From assembly GCF_014280235.1 (NCBI RefSeq), contig NZ_CP047940.1, positions 744,001-808,000 of the forward strand: a stretch of DNA of 64,000 nucleotides. Reading direction: 5' to 3'. Made by a program: the position numbers and the translations under genes. A model generated the notes under the pieces. It saw only the letters and a program-made list of their open reading frames with translations. It did no database searches and was not told where the DNA came from. Source of the stretch: Cyanobium sp. NS01 (GTDB lineage: Bacteria > Cyanobacteriota > Cyanobacteriia > PCC-6307 > Cyanobiaceae). Below are positions 17,460-26,543 of this stretch, piece by piece. The number at the start of each line of letters is the position of its first letter. The stretch's first letter is position 1.

Positions 17460-17962
17460 GGTCGTTGCAGCAGGGCCACGGCGTGGCAGGAGATGCCCTC
17501 CTCGCGGCCCTCGGCCCCGAGCCGCTCATTGGTGGTGGCCTTGACGCCCACCTGGTCGTCATCGAGGCCGAGTCGAGCGGCGATGGCGGCGCGCATGGCC
17601 GCGATGTGGGGCTTGAGTTTCGGGCGTTCCGCCACCACCACACTGTCGAGATTCACGATCCTCCAGCCGCGTTCCCTCACCAGGGCCATCACCTGCTCCA
17701 GCAGCACCAGGCTGTCGGCCCCCTTCCAGCGGGCGTCCTCCGGCGGGAAATGCTGGCCGATGTCGCCAAGGGAGAGGGCCCCGAGCAGGGCATCCATGAT
17801 GGCGTGCACGAGCACATCGGCGTCACTGTGGCCGTCGAGACCCAGGCCCTCGGGATGGGCGAGTCTCTGGCCCCCCAGGATCAGGGGCCGACCCGGCACC
17901 AGGCGATGGATGTCGTAGCCATTGCCGATCCGCAGGGCCGGGGGGGCTGTCATGGCGTTCAC
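17456..17962 (-). CDS. ispF: 2-C-methyl-D-erythritol 2,4-cyclodiphosphate synthase
   Basis: MEP-pathway enzyme forming the cyclodiphosphate intermediate, feeding carotenoid, chlorophyll phytyl and quinone chains. Zn and substrate motifs are present: [51 protein letters not shown] and the end [20 protein letters not shown]. Length (168) is normal; [11 protein letters not shown] nine bases in is an alternative start. The MEP gene dxr also lies in the window near 57 kb. Confidence 0.95.
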   Translation of the reverse strand: MNAMTAPPALRIGNGYDIHRLVPGRPLILGGQRLAHPEGLGLDGHSDADVLVHAIMDALLGALSLGDIGQHFPPEDARWKGADSLVLLEQVMALVRERGWRIVNLDSVVVAERPKLKPHIAAMRAAIAARLGLDDDQVGVKATTNERLGAEGREEGISCHAVALLQRP

Positions 17963-18066
17963 AAGGGGGGCAGGCCGTAGCTCCGAGTCTGCTCCGCACC
18001 GTGGAGTCGCTTCGCTGGGCTGGCCGCGCTCAGGTCGCGACGGTTGGCCTGCCGCCTGGTTTGGAC

Positions 18067-18528
18067 TCAGTGCCCTGACCCACCAGGCAGCTCGCCTGGA
18101 GCTGCGTCCGGCAGCACCTGCAGCCGGTTGCCGTCGCGGCCCATCACGGTCACCGCGCTGCCTGGTTGCAGTGTCCGGCTGGTCTCGAGGTTGGTGGCGG
18201 CCCAGCTCTGGCCCTGCCAGCGCACCCGCCCCTCCGCCGTGCCCTCAAAGCCGCTGATCACTGCGGCCCGCTGGCTGTGGCCGCTGGCGGGGATCGAGCG
18301 CTCACGGCTGCGCCGCTCCCAGCCCCGCAGCGCCAGCAGCCCCAGGCCGCTGAGCACGGCAAAGGTCACCACCTGCAGCAGCGGCGGCCAGGGCAGCAGG
18401 GCACTCAGCGCCGACACCACCAGCGCCGCGACCGCAGCCTCCAGCAGACCATCGAACTCAGCCCCGAGCCCTTCGAGGCCGAGCAGGGCCAGGCCCACCA
18501 GCAGCCAGATCACCGATGCCAGTGCCAT
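18067..18528 (-). CDS. NfeD family membrane protein
   Basis: A 153-residue protein. Membrane segments lie in the N-terminal half ([53 protein letters not shown]), followed by an OB-fold tail with [17 protein letters not shown] and [18 protein letters not shown]. NfeD proteins work with SPFH/stomatin proteins, and the SPFH gene is divergently transcribed immediately next door, which supports the call. Confidence 0.85.
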   Translation of the reverse strand: MALASVIWLLVGLALLGLEGLGAEFDGLLEAAVAALVVSALSALLPWPPLLQVVTFAVLSGLGLLALRGWERRSRERSIPASGHSQRAAVISGFEGTAEGRVRWQGQSWAATNLETSRTLQPGSAVTVMGRDGNRLQVLPDAAPGELPGGSGH

Positions 18529-18684
18529 GGGTCAGGGAATGGGGCGGATCCATGCTGGCCTGGTGCCAGGGCAGACGGTGGCCCGGGACACCCAGGCGGG
18601 CAGGCAGACCTAGCCTGATCAGGGCCAGGTCTAGCCCCGGCGTCGCGCCTGCCCCCCCGCTCTCCCCTCAGCCCCCTACCCGCC

Positions 18685-19563
18685 ATGGAAGCCCTGTTCA
18701 GCCTGCCGGCCCTGGTGGTGATGGCCTTTCTGGGCATCAACAGCGTCAAGGTCACCAGCGGCGGCCAGTCGCGGCTGGTGGAGCGTCTCGGCAAGTACGA
18801 CCGCCAGCTGCAGCCGGGCCTCTCCTTCGTGCTGCCCGTGGTGGAGAAGGTGGTGAGCCACGAGTCGCTCAAGGAGCGGGTGCTCGACATCCCGCCCCAG
18901 CAGTGCATCACCCGCGACAACGTGTCGATCGAGGTGGATGCGGTGGTGTACTGGCAGCTGCTGGAGCACTCCCGCGCCTATTACGGCGTCGACAACCTGC
19001 AGGCCGCCATGGTGAACCTGGTGCTCACCCAGATCCGGGCGGAGATGGGCAAGCTCGACCTCGATCAGACCTTCACCACCCGCCAGGAGGTGAATGAGGC
19101 CCTGCTGCGCGAGCTGGATCTGGCCACCGACCCCTGGGGCGTGAAGGTGACCCGGGTGGAACTGCGCGACATCCATCCCTCCGCCGGGGTGCAGCAGGCG
19201 ATGGAGCAGCAGATGACGGCCGAGCGCGAGAAGCGGGCCGCGATCCTGCGCTCCGAGGGGGTGCGCGACAGTGAACTCAACGCCGCCCGGGGCCGGGCCC
19301 AGGCGCTGCTGCTGCAGGCCGAGGCGGAGGCCAAGCAGCAGAGCCTGCAGGCCGAGGCCCGCGCCGCTGCCGCCACCTGCCTGGCCAGGGCGATCGCCGC
19401 CGACCCCGCCGCCGCCGAGGCCCTGCGGCTGCTCCTGGCCCGCGACTGGATGGAGATGGGCGAACAGCTCGCCCATGCCAAGGGGGGCACTGTGCTGATG
19501 GTGGATCCCCAGAGCCCGGCCTCGCTGCTCACAGCCCTCAGGGGCCTGCAGGAGAAGGGCTGA
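18685..19563 (+). CDS. SPFH/Band 7 (stomatin-like) protein
   Basis: Membrane-anchored scaffold protein of 292 residues. A short N-terminal hydrophobic segment (FSLPALVVMAFLGI) precedes the SPFH domain: GQSRLVERLGKYDRQLQPGLSF, ERVLDIPPQQCITRDNVSIEVDAVVYW and EMGKLDLDQTFTTRQEVNEAL. A coiled-coil/alanine-rich C-terminal region follows (AEREKRAAILRSEGVRDSEL, LLLQAEAEAKQQSLQAEARA). It is divergent from nfeD and likely forms its functional partner. The exact process is unknown; membrane microdomain or protease regulation is the family theme. Confidence 0.9.
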   Translation: MEALFSLPALVVMAFLGINSVKVTSGGQSRLVERLGKYDRQLQPGLSFVLPVVEKVVSHESLKERVLDIPPQQCITRDNVSIEVDAVVYWQLLEHSRAYYGVDNLQAAMVNLVLTQIRAEMGKLDLDQTFTTRQEVNEALLRELDLATDPWGVKVTRVELRDIHPSAGVQQAMEQQMTAEREKRAAILRSEGVRDSELNAARGRAQALLLQAEAEAKQQSLQAEARAAAATCLARAIAADPAAAEALRLLLARDWMEMGEQLAHAKGGTVLMVDPQSPASLLTALRGLQEKG

Positions 19564-19565
19564 GC

Positions 19566-20273
19566 TCAGCCGCCGCCGGAGTCGCCGCTGGCCTGCTGCC
19601 AGCGGCTGTAGAGGTCTGGCCGGCGCTCGCGCGTGCGCTGCTGTTGCTGCTGCTGGCGCCAGCGGGCGATGGCGCCGTGGTCGCCGCTGCGCAGCACCTC
19701 CGGCACGGTCATGTCCCGGAAGCTGGCCGGGCGGGTGTAGTGGGGATGCTCCAGCAGCAGGGCACTGTGGCTCTCGTCGTCGAGGCAGGCTGCCGTGCCC
19801 ACCGTTCCCGGCAACAGGCGCACCACGCCGTTGATCACCACCGCCGCCGGCAGTTCGCCGCCGGTGAGCACGAAGTCGCCGAGCGACACCTCCTCGTGGG
19901 CGAGGCTGCGGATGCGCTCATCGAAGCCCTCGTAGTGGCCGCAGAGCAGCACCAGCTGGTCGTGCTCCGCGGCCCAGCGGCGCAGGTCGCCCTGACCCAG
20001 CGGCACCCCCTGGGGGCTCATCAGCAGCACCCGACGCCGCGGCAGCACCGGGATCGCCTCCACGGCGGCGAACACCGGCTCGGGCTTGAGCACCATGCCG
20101 GCGCCACCGCCGTAGGGCACGTCGTCCACCTTGCGGTAGCGATCACTGGCGTGGTCGCGGGGGTTGTGCACGTGCAGCTCAGCGATGCCGGCGGCAAAGG
20201 CGCGGCCGATCACGCCCAGACTGAGCAGCGGCGTGAAGGCCTCCGGTGCGAGGCTGACCACATCGAGGCGCAT
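19566..20273 (-). CDS. trmD: tRNA (guanosine(37)-N1)-methyltransferase
   Basis: SAM-dependent enzyme that methylates G37 next to the anticodon. SPOUT-family motifs are present: MRLDVVSLAPEAFTPLL, DDVPYGGGAGMVLKPEPVF, LLCGHYEGFDERI, EVSLGDFVLTGGELPA and the C-terminal LLEHPHYTRPASF. ATG 20273 gives a 235-residue protein; a longer open frame upstream is antisense or arginine-rich and not used. A polyglutamine run (RWRQQQQQQRTRERRP) marks the tail. It is 5 bp downstream of the CpcS-like gene. Confidence 0.95.
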   Translation of the reverse strand: MRLDVVSLAPEAFTPLLSLGVIGRAFAAGIAELHVHNPRDHASDRYRKVDDVPYGGGAGMVLKPEPVFAAVEAIPVLPRRRVLLMSPQGVPLGQGDLRRWAAEHDQLVLLCGHYEGFDERIRSLAHEEVSLGDFVLTGGELPAAVVINGVVRLLPGTVGTAACLDDESHSALLLEHPHYTRPASFRDMTVPEVLRSGDHGAIARWRQQQQQQRTRERRPDLYSRWQQASGDSGGG

Positions 20274-20278
20274 GGCCG

Positions 20279-20803
20279 TCAGCCGCCGCTGGCCGGCTGG
20301 CTCACCCGGCGGATCTCGGTGCTGAAGCTGGCCTGGCCTGGGGTGCCGTCGCTCTGGCGCTCCACCGTGCTGCGCAGGCGCAGGTTGGGCTTGGTGAACC
20401 AGATCCGCTCGCGCACCTCGCGATCGCCCTGGCTGAGCCACAACTCCAGGCTGCCATCGGGCCACAGCTGCCAGTGGCCCTGCAGGCCGCCGGAAGGGCC
20501 CGCTGCACTGGAGCCCTCTCCAGAGGCGCTGCTGCTGAAGAGGCCGTCGGCGCTGAACAGCAACTCCCTGGGTGGTGTATTCCTGGGCCCCACCCGCAGG
20601 CCACCGGGGCCGTCGTCGGTGGGCTCCAGGAAGGTCACCAGCAGTTCGCCGCGCTCGCTGCTGTGCCATTCATCGCCGTTGGCTCCCTCCTCCTCGACCA
20701 CCTCGCCGAGGGCAAACTGGCTGCGCAGGCCCATCCACTCACCGGCGCAGAAGCGCAGGAAGGCTCCGATCTCCTGAGGCGGAAAAGCTGGGGTGTCGCT
20801 CAT
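20279..20803 (-). CDS. Phycobiliprotein lyase, CpcS/CpeS family
   Basis: Lyases of this family attach phycobilins to cysteine residues of phycobiliproteins. The 174-residue protein has the N-terminal FLRFCAGEWMGLRSQFAL, the inner strand LQGHWQLWPDGSLELWL and the signature ERIWFTKPNLRLRSTVE. A Ser/Gly-rich insert near the middle (SSSASGEGSSAAGPSGG) is unusual. Which bilin and which subunit are served cannot be told from the sequence. It is first in a set with trmD and just downstream of era. Confidence 0.8.
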   Translation of the reverse strand: MSDTPAFPPQEIGAFLRFCAGEWMGLRSQFALGEVVEEEGANGDEWHSSERGELLVTFLEPTDDGPGGLRVGPRNTPPRELLFSADGLFSSSASGEGSSAAGPSGGLQGHWQLWPDGSLELWLSQGDREVRERIWFTKPNLRLRSTVERQSDGTPGQASFSTEIRRVSQPASGG

Positions 20804-20840
20804 GGCCCCATCCTCTCAGTCGCCTGCCCCTGCGTGGCCC

Positions 20841-21794
20841 TCAGTCGCCCCGGTAGCCCAGCTCCGCCAGGCGGGCGGCGTTGCGTCGCCAGCCCGGCAC
20901 CACCTTCACGAACAGCTCCAGGTACACGGGGCCGGAGAACACCTTCTCCATCTGCAGCCGGGCCCCCTGGCCGATGGTCTTGAGCATGCGGCCCCCCTTG
21001 CCGATCAGGATGCCCTTCTGGCTGGAGCGCTCCACCAGCACCGTGGCCAGCACGGCGGTGCGGGGACCGTCGTCCACCACCCGATCGATGCTCACCGCGA
21101 CCGAATGGGGCACCTCCTCGCGGGTGTGGGTGAGCACCTGCTCGCGAATCAGCTCGGCCATCAGCAGCTGCTCGGGCTGGTCGCTGACCGCATCGGCCGG
21201 GTAGAGCTGGGGCCCGGGGGGCAGGTCCTGGCTGAGGGCATCCACCAGCTCCGTGGTGCCCTCGCCGCTGAGGGCGCTCACCGGGTGCAGGGGCCAGCCA
21301 AGCGCCTGGCTGCCTCCGGGGCTGGCGAAATCCCCCCGACCGGCCAGCAGGTCGCGGTAGCTGCCCGCCAGGGCCGCGGCCTGCTCGGGCGGCACCAGAT
21401 CGTGCTTGTTCAGGGCCAGGTGCACCGGGGCGCGGCAATGGCGCAGCAGTTCCACGATGAAGCCATCGCCGCGGCCGGCCGGCTGGCTGCCATCAACCAG
21501 CAGCAGCACCACATCCACCTCGCCGATGGCACTGCGGGCCGTCTTCACCAGGCGCTCGCCCAGCAGGTGGTGGGGCTTGTGGATGCCGGGGGTGTCGAGC
21601 AGCACCAGCTGGGCCGCCGCGGTGGTGAGGATCGCCCGCAGCCGGTTGCGGGTGGTCTGGGCCACCGGCGAGGTGATCGCCACCTTTTCCCCAACCAGTT
21701 GGTTGAGCAGGGTGGACTTTCCCACGTTGGGCCGCCCCACCAGGGCCACGAAACCGGAGCGAAACGGGCCCTCCGCGGGGGAGGGCTGCAGCAT
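20841..21794 (-). CDS. era: GTPase Era
   Basis: GTP-binding protein needed for 16S rRNA maturation and 30S assembly. The GTPase domain contains ALVGRPNVGKSTLLNQL (G1), AQTTRN, VLLDTPGIHKPHH (G3) and NKHD (G4). The C-terminal KH RNA-binding domain contains SQKGILIGKGGRMLKTIG and YLELFVKVVPGWR. ATG 21794 (MLQPSPAEG) gives 317 residues. The frame stays open further upstream with low-complexity sequence, so a longer N-terminus is possible. Confidence 0.95.
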   Translation of the reverse strand: MLQPSPAEGPFRSGFVALVGRPNVGKSTLLNQLVGEKVAITSPVAQTTRNRLRAILTTAAAQLVLLDTPGIHKPHHLLGERLVKTARSAIGEVDVVLLLVDGSQPAGRGDGFIVELLRHCRAPVHLALNKHDLVPPEQAAALAGSYRDLLAGRGDFASPGGSQALGWPLHPVSALSGEGTTELVDALSQDLPPGPQLYPADAVSDQPEQLLMAELIREQVLTHTREEVPHSVAVSIDRVVDDGPRTAVLATVLVERSSQKGILIGKGGRMLKTIGQGARLQMEKVFSGPVYLELFVKVVPGWRRNAARLAELGYRGD

Positions 21795-22011
21795 CCGGGC
21801 CGATTCGGCTGGATCTGGAATCGGCAGCAGCACGCCTTCGGTCGCCTGTGCTTCAGCAGTCGCGTTCAGCGTCGCGTCAGTTGTGGCATGGCTGGACTCG
21901 CTGGTGGACACGGTGGCTGGCAGGGCCTTCCCAGTCTGGGCATGGCCAGCGGCAGCGGCGCCCGGATTCCATAACCTCAGAGATCGCTGGACCCCTCCCA
22001 TCGCGATCGCC

Positions 22012-22539
22012 ATGACCACCACACCCCTTGAACCGACTTTCCAGCAGGCCATGGAGATCACGGCGCAGTGGCTGGCGCTCTGGGAGAACGGCGAGCTCAG
22101 TGATGAGGTGCTCGCCGATCGACTCGGGGAGCTGGTGGCGAGCCGGGATGGGGCCCGCGGTTTCTTCGTGGTGAGCCTGGTGGGCGACTGTCCGCTGATG
22201 GACCGGCTTCCCGAGCCGCTGGTGCTGCAGCTGAGGACTGCGGGGGTGGGAGTGGTGGATCTCACCGCCCGCAATCTGGCCATGAGCACCGCCATGGCCC
22301 TGCACCACGGCCGCGCCGACGATGCTGAACAGCAGCAGGCCTCGCTGCGGGTGGCCAGCCGCTGCACCGAGCTGCTGCGCCTGCTGGAGCCCCTCGGTGT
22401 CAAGGAGCGGCTGGAAACGCTGCTGGCGGCCGCCGCCGCTGCTGAGGGTGAGGATGTGGCCTTTCTCGATCGCTGGGGTTACGACGCCGAGCAACGCCAG
22501 GCCATCGCCGCAGCCGTGGAGGCCGTGGCGGAGGGGTGA
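22012..22539 (+). CDS. Conserved hypothetical protein
   Basis: Soluble protein of 175 residues that I do not recognise by name. It is mostly helical, with an acidic N-terminal block (ITAQWLALWENGELSDEVLADRL), a central GFFVVSLVGDCPLMDRLP, and a leucine-rich helix pair (CTELLRLLEPLGVKERLETLL). No membrane segment or signal is visible. It diverges from era with about 215 bp between the starts. Codon use is like its neighbours, so I regard it as a real gene of unknown function. Confidence 0.65.
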   Translation: MTTTPLEPTFQQAMEITAQWLALWENGELSDEVLADRLGELVASRDGARGFFVVSLVGDCPLMDRLPEPLVLQLRTAGVGVVDLTARNLAMSTAMALHHGRADDAEQQQASLRVASRCTELLRLLEPLGVKERLETLLAAAAAAEGEDVAFLDRWGYDAEQRQAIAAAVEAVAEG

Positions 22540-22588
22540 GCGGCGGAGGGCAAGGCCAGTGTCCGGTGTTGCCCTCTGCAGTTCCCAG

Positions 22589-22611
22589 AAAAAAGCGCCC
22601 CTGGGGGGCGC
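22589..22611 (-). terminator. Rho-independent terminator of the Bax-inhibitor-1 gene
   Basis: A perfect 7-bp stem GCGCCCC / GGGGCGC with a 3-nt loop lies next to a run of six A on the + strand, which becomes a U-run on the leftward transcript. It is placed about 90 bp past the stop of the gene at 22704-23441. Confidence 0.8.
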
Positions 22612-22633
22612 AAGCGGCTTGAAAAGCCTGGGA

Positions 22634-22688
22634 TGACATCAGTGGAGCGATGGCATCAGTGGAGCACGGAAGTGGAGCACTGATGTCA
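22634..22688. repeat. 11-bp inverted repeat with internal direct repeats
   Basis: TGACATCAGTG at 22634-22644 is matched by its exact inverse CACTGATGTCA at 22678-22688. Between the arms, CATCAGTGGAGC occurs at 22637-22648 and 22654-22665 (17-bp period), and a third AGTGGAGC sits at 22671-22678. It lies between two convergent genes, just before the leftward gene's terminator. Confidence 0.85.
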
Positions 22689-22703
22689 CTCCCCAAGGGA
22701 TGG

Positions 22704-23441
22704 TCAGTCGCGGCGGCCACCGCCCTGCAGGGCGATGATCAGCCGCAGCAGGAAGATGAAGAGGTTGATGTAGGTGAGGTACATCCCCAGGGCGCCGGCC
22801 AGGTACTGGTCGTCGTTGTAGGTGCGGGGCATCGTGTAGAAGTCCACGAAGGCTGCGCCGATGAACAGCACGGTGCCGAAGCCGGCGATCAGCAACTCAA
22901 AGCCGTTGCCCCCGAACATGCCTGGCACGAACAGGCTGCCGACGATCTGCACCACCATGGCGATCAGCAGGCCGATGATGCCCAGGCCCACCACGGCGCT
23001 GAGGGCCTGGCCGACGCTGTCGCTCATGCGGCGGCCCGCGAAGGAGGCCACCACGAAGGTGATGCCCGTGGCCAGGGTGGCCGTGCCGATGGCCCCCACA
23101 CCGGCCACCGAGAGGGCATAGGCCACGATGCCGCTGAGGGTGAAGCCGGTGATCAGGCTGTAGGCCGCCAGCAGCGGCAGGGCCGTGGCGTTGTTGCCCT
23201 TGGTGGCCACGTTCTGGGCCACGAAGAAGAGGATGAAGTTGCCGATCAGGGCCACCCAGAAGAGCGGCATGAACAGGGCCTGATTGGCGGCCATCAGGGC
23301 CAGGCCGCCGATCACCCCACCGGCGGTGAGGACCATGCCACCGCCCACGTAGGGAAGGGCCTTGTTGACCACATTGGGGCCCACCAGGGCGCTCGATTGA
23401 GCCTCGCGGATGGCCTCCTGGAAATTGCTGCTGGCCGGCAT
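22704..23441 (-). CDS. Bax inhibitor-1 (BI-1/YccA) family membrane protein
   Basis: A 245-residue integral membrane protein with about seven hydrophobic segments. It includes FWVALIGNFILFFVAQNVAT, LLAAYSLITGFTLSGIVAYAL, GTATLATGITFVVASFAGR, LGIIGLLIAMVVQIVGSLFV and LYITYINLFIFLLRLI-type C-terminal helices, followed by a GGGRRD tail. The acidic residues near the C-terminal helices (FVDFYTMPRTYNDDQY) fit the BI-1 proton/calcium-leak family, though the bacterial role is not settled. ATG 23441 (MPASSNFQEAI) is the natural start. A strong terminator follows. Confidence 0.88.
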   Translation of the reverse strand: MPASSNFQEAIREAQSSALVGPNVVNKALPYVGGGMVLTAGGVIGGLALMAANQALFMPLFWVALIGNFILFFVAQNVATKGNNATALPLLAAYSLITGFTLSGIVAYALSVAGVGAIGTATLATGITFVVASFAGRRMSDSVGQALSAVVGLGIIGLLIAMVVQIVGSLFVPGMFGGNGFELLIAGFGTVLFIGAAFVDFYTMPRTYNDDQYLAGALGMYLTYINLFIFLLRLIIALQGGGRRD

Positions 23442-23530
23442 GGCGCACCGGGAAATCGAACTGGGCTCATCCTGGCAGTGCCGGCGCCTCGGTGCCCGTC
23501 CCCGTTGGGCTCCGAGAGGTGTGGATCTCC

Positions 23531-24550
23531 CTATGACGACCGCCTGGGAGGGGCTGGGCTCTGGCGGCGGGCATCGCACTGGGCGTAGGCGGTGACCAGG
23601 CGCTGCACCAGCGGGTGGCGCACCACGTCGGCGGCCCCGAGCCGACAGACGGCGATGCCCTCGACCCCCTCCAGCACCTCCGCCGCCTCCTTGAGGCCGC
23701 TGGTGACCCCGGGCGGCAGATCCAGCTGGGTGGGATCGCCCGTGACCACCATGCGCGAGTTCTCGCCCAGCCGGGTGAGCACCATGCGCATCTGGGCGGC
23801 GGTGGTGTTCTGGGCCTCATCGAGGATCACGAAGGCATCGGCCAGGGTGCGGCCGCGCATGTAGGCCAGCGGCGCCACCTCGATCACCCCCTTCTCCAGC
23901 AGCGCGCTGGTGCGCTCGGTGCCCAGCAGGGCATGCAGGGCGTCATAGAGGGGGCGCAGGTAGGGATCCACCTTCTGCTGCAGATCGCCTGGCAGAAAGC
24001 CCAGCCGCTCGCCGGCCTCCACGGCCGGCCGGGTGAGGATCAGCCGCTGCACCTTGCGGTCGTTGAGCATGCGCACGGCCAGCACCGTGGCCAGAAAGGT
24101 CTTGCCGGTGCCGGCGGGGCCCAGGGCCAGGGTGAGGTCGTGGCGCTCCATCGCCTCCACGTAGGCCTTCTGGCGCAGGGTGCGGGGGCGCAACAGCTGG
24201 CCGCTCTGGCTTCTGGCCAGCACCTGCTCGCCCAGGGAGCGGTGCGCGGCCCCCTGGTTGGTGTCGAGGGCCTGCAGGGCCGTCTGCAGATCCACCGGGG
24301 TGATGGCCTGGCCCTGCTGCCAGAGCGGGCGCAGCATGTCCACCAGGGTCTGGGCACGCTCGATCTGGCGGGGCCGGCCGCCGATCCACAGCTCAAGGCC
24401 ATGCAGCACCAGCGAGGCCCCGGTGAGAGCCTCCAGGCGCCGCAGGGTGGCCTCCGCCTCACCGGCAAGAGCCAGGGCGGCGGTGGCATCAGGCAGGGCC
24501 ACGGAGGCGCCGCTGCGGCCTCCTGGCTCAGCCGCCGGGCTGGAGCTCAA
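23531..24550 (-). CDS. phoH: PhoH-like ATPase
   Basis: Cytoplasmic P-loop ATPase of 339 residues, linked by family to RNA metabolism. Walker A is [16 protein letters not shown] and Walker B is [28 protein letters not shown] and [12 protein letters not shown] are further family marks. An N-terminal KH-like region precedes the ATPase. Its ATG overlaps the rpsP stop by 4 bp, so the gene is probably translated with the ribosomal protein. Confidence 0.93.
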   Translation of the reverse strand: MSSSPAAEPGGRSGASVALPDATAALALAGEAEATLRRLEALTGASLVLHGLELWIGGRPRQIERAQTLVDMLRPLWQQGQAITPVDLQTALQALDTNQGAAHRSLGEQVLARSQSGQLLRPRTLRQKAYVEAMERHDLTLALGPAGTGKTFLATVLAVRMLNDRKVQRLILTRPAVEAGERLGFLPGDLQQKVDPYLRPLYDALHALLGTERTSALLEKGVIEVAPLAYMRGRTLADAFVILDEAQNTTAAQMRMVLTRLGENSRMVVTGDPTQLDLPPGVTSGLKEAAEVLEGVEGIAVCRLGAADVVRHPLVQRLVTAYAQCDARRQSPAPPRRSS

Positions 24551-24945
24551 GCCTCGGCAGCAGGCTCGGCGGCGGCTGCCGCAGCGGTCTCTGCCTCAGC
24601 TGCGGCAGCGGCCTTGGCCTCAGCGGCCTCGCGGGCCTCCTTCTTGGCGGCGGCCTCCCTCGCGGCGGCCTGCTTGGCCTGGCCCACCACGACGGAGGAG
24701 CGCACGGTCTTGGTGACCAGACCGCCCCGCTCGAGCAGGCTCAGCACGGTGGCGGTGGGCTGGGCACCCTGGGCCAGGCGGGCGCGGATCGCCTCGGTGT
24801 CGAGGCGGGTCTCCTTGGTGCGGGGGTTGTAGAAGCCGAGCTCCTCGAGCGGTCGACCATCCCGGCGGGAGGTGCTGTTCGTCGCCACGAGGCGGAAGCT
24901 CGCTTCCCGCTTCTTGCCGAACCGCTTCAGGCGGAGCTTGATCAT
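24547..24945 (-). CDS. rpsP: 30S ribosomal protein S16
   Basis: Ribosomal protein of the 30S subunit. The first ~80 residues are the normal S16 ([48 protein letters not shown]). A tail of about 50 residues rich in Ala, Glu and Lys follows ([17 protein letters not shown]...), so the protein is 132 rather than 80-90 residues. ATG 24945 is the family start. It is downstream of ffh and coupled to phoH. Confidence 0.95.
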   Translation of the reverse strand: MIKLRLKRFGKKREASFRLVATNSTSRRDGRPLEELGFYNPRTKETRLDTEAIRARLAQGAQPTATVLSLLERGGLVTKTVRSSVVVGQAKQAAAREAAAKKEAREAAEAKAAAAAEAETAAAAAAEPAAEA

Positions 24946-25000
24946 CGGGGCCTTGCCGCTAGGTGTCCAAACAAGCAATGTACCCCCTGGCCCGACCTCC

Positions 25001-26464
25001 CTAGAGCTGCCCGAACCCCTTGCGCTTCTTGGGGGGCTTGTGGGCCTTGCGGCTGCGGCCAGCGGCAGCAGGCGCCCCCATCCCAGGCATGCCGCCACCC
25101 ATCCCCGGGAAGCCGCCCATGCCAGGCATGCCCCCCATGCCGGGCATGCCTGGCATGCCGCCGCCCCGGGTCATCTGCTGCATGAAGCCACGCATCTTCT
25201 GGAAGTCGGTCAGCACCTTGTCCACCTCGGCGGGGCTGTGGCCGCTGCCGGCGGCGATGCGCCGCCGGCGCGAGGGGGTGGAGGCGAGCAGATCGGGATT
25301 CTCCCGTTCGGTGGCCGTCATCGAGCTGATCATCGCCTCGATCTTGCCCAGCTGTTCTTCGCCCTGGCGCAGCATGCCGTCGTCGATCTTGTTCATCCCA
25401 GGAATCATTTTCATCAGCCCGCCCAAGGAGCCCATGCGCTTGATCAGGCGCATCTGCTGCACGAAATCGGAGAAGTCGAAGCTGGCTTCCTGCAGCTTCT
25501 GCTGCATGCGCGTCACATCGGCCAGCTCCACCTCCTTCTGGGCCTTCTCCACCAGGGTGAGCACATCCCCCATGCCGAGAATGCGGCTGGCCATCCGCTC
25601 GGGGTGGAAGGGCTGCAGGGCTTCCACCTTCTCGCCGGTGCCGATGAACTTGATCGGAGCGCCGCTCACCTTGCGGATCGAGAGGGCGGCACCGCCGCGG
25701 GAGTCGCCGTCCAGCTTGGTGAGCACCGCTCCGGTGATGCCCACCTGCTCGTGGAAGGCGCGGGTGAGCTCGGCGGCCTCCTGACCGATCATCGCGTCCA
25801 CCACCAGCAGCACCTCATCGGGGCTGCAGGCCTCCCGGATCCGCACCATCTCCTCCATCATCGAGGCGTCGATCTGGAGGCGGCCGGCGGTGTCCACCAG
25901 CACCGTGTCGAAACCCTCGGCCCGCGCCTTGGCGATGCCCGCCGCCGCGATGGCCTCCGGTCTGGCCTCAGTGCCCAGGCTGAACACCTCCACGCCGATC
26001 TGGCCGCCGAGGGTGCGGAGCTGCTCAATGGCCGCCGGACGGTAGACATCGGCGCCCACCAGCAGCGCCTTGCGCCCCTGCTCCTTGAGGTGCAGGCCGA
26101 GCTTGGCGGTGGCGGTGGTCTTGCCGGCGCCCTGGAGGCCGGCCATCAGCACCACGGAGGGCGTCTCCGCCGTCCCTCCAGCGGCCAGGGGGGCGTTTTC
26201 GCCACCCATCACCTCCACCAGCTCCTCGTGCACCACCTGGATGAACTTCTGATCGGGGCTGATGCCCCGCACCACCTCGGCTCCGACGGCCTTGCGGCGC
26301 ACCTCGTCGACGAAGTCCTTCACCACCGGCAGGCTCACATCGGCCTCCAGCAGGGCGCGCCGCACCTGTTTCAGCGCCCCTTCGACGTTGCCCTCGGTGA
26401 TGGCCGCCTGGCCCCTCAGGTTCTTGACGGCGTCTTCAAACCGCTGGGAGAGCTCGTCGAACAT
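25001..26464 (-). CDS. ffh: Signal recognition particle protein
   Basis: SRP54 homologue that binds 4.5S RNA and signal sequences for co-translational targeting. An N domain leads into the G domain with [14 protein letters not shown] (G1), [28 protein letters not shown] and [13 protein letters not shown]. The methionine-rich M domain contains [18 protein letters not shown] and [13 protein letters not shown]. The C-terminus is a long Gly/Met/Pro repeat region ([16 protein letters not shown]...) and a basic tail. Length 487 is usual for cyanobacteria. Confidence 0.97.
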   Translation of the reverse strand: MFDELSQRFEDAVKNLRGQAAITEGNVEGALKQVRRALLEADVSLPVVKDFVDEVRRKAVGAEVVRGISPDQKFIQVVHEELVEVMGGENAPLAAGGTAETPSVVLMAGLQGAGKTTATAKLGLHLKEQGRKALLVGADVYRPAAIEQLRTLGGQIGVEVFSLGTEARPEAIAAAGIAKARAEGFDTVLVDTAGRLQIDASMMEEMVRIREACSPDEVLLVVDAMIGQEAAELTRAFHEQVGITGAVLTKLDGDSRGGAALSIRKVSGAPIKFIGTGEKVEALQPFHPERMASRILGMGDVLTLVEKAQKEVELADVTRMQQKLQEASFDFSDFVQQMRLIKRMGSLGGLMKMIPGMNKIDDGMLRQGEEQLGKIEAMISSMTATERENPDLLASTPSRRRRIAAGSGHSPAEVDKVLTDFQKMRGFMQQMTRGGGMPGMPGMGGMPGMGGFPGMGGGMPGMGAPAAAGRSRKAHKPPKKRKGFGQL

Positions 26465-26543
26465 CGCGGAGAGGCCTGGGGAGAGGTGGGCGCGGGGGCA
26501 CCGCTGCCACCGATGGTAAAAACCGGCGTGGCAGGCTCTGGCC

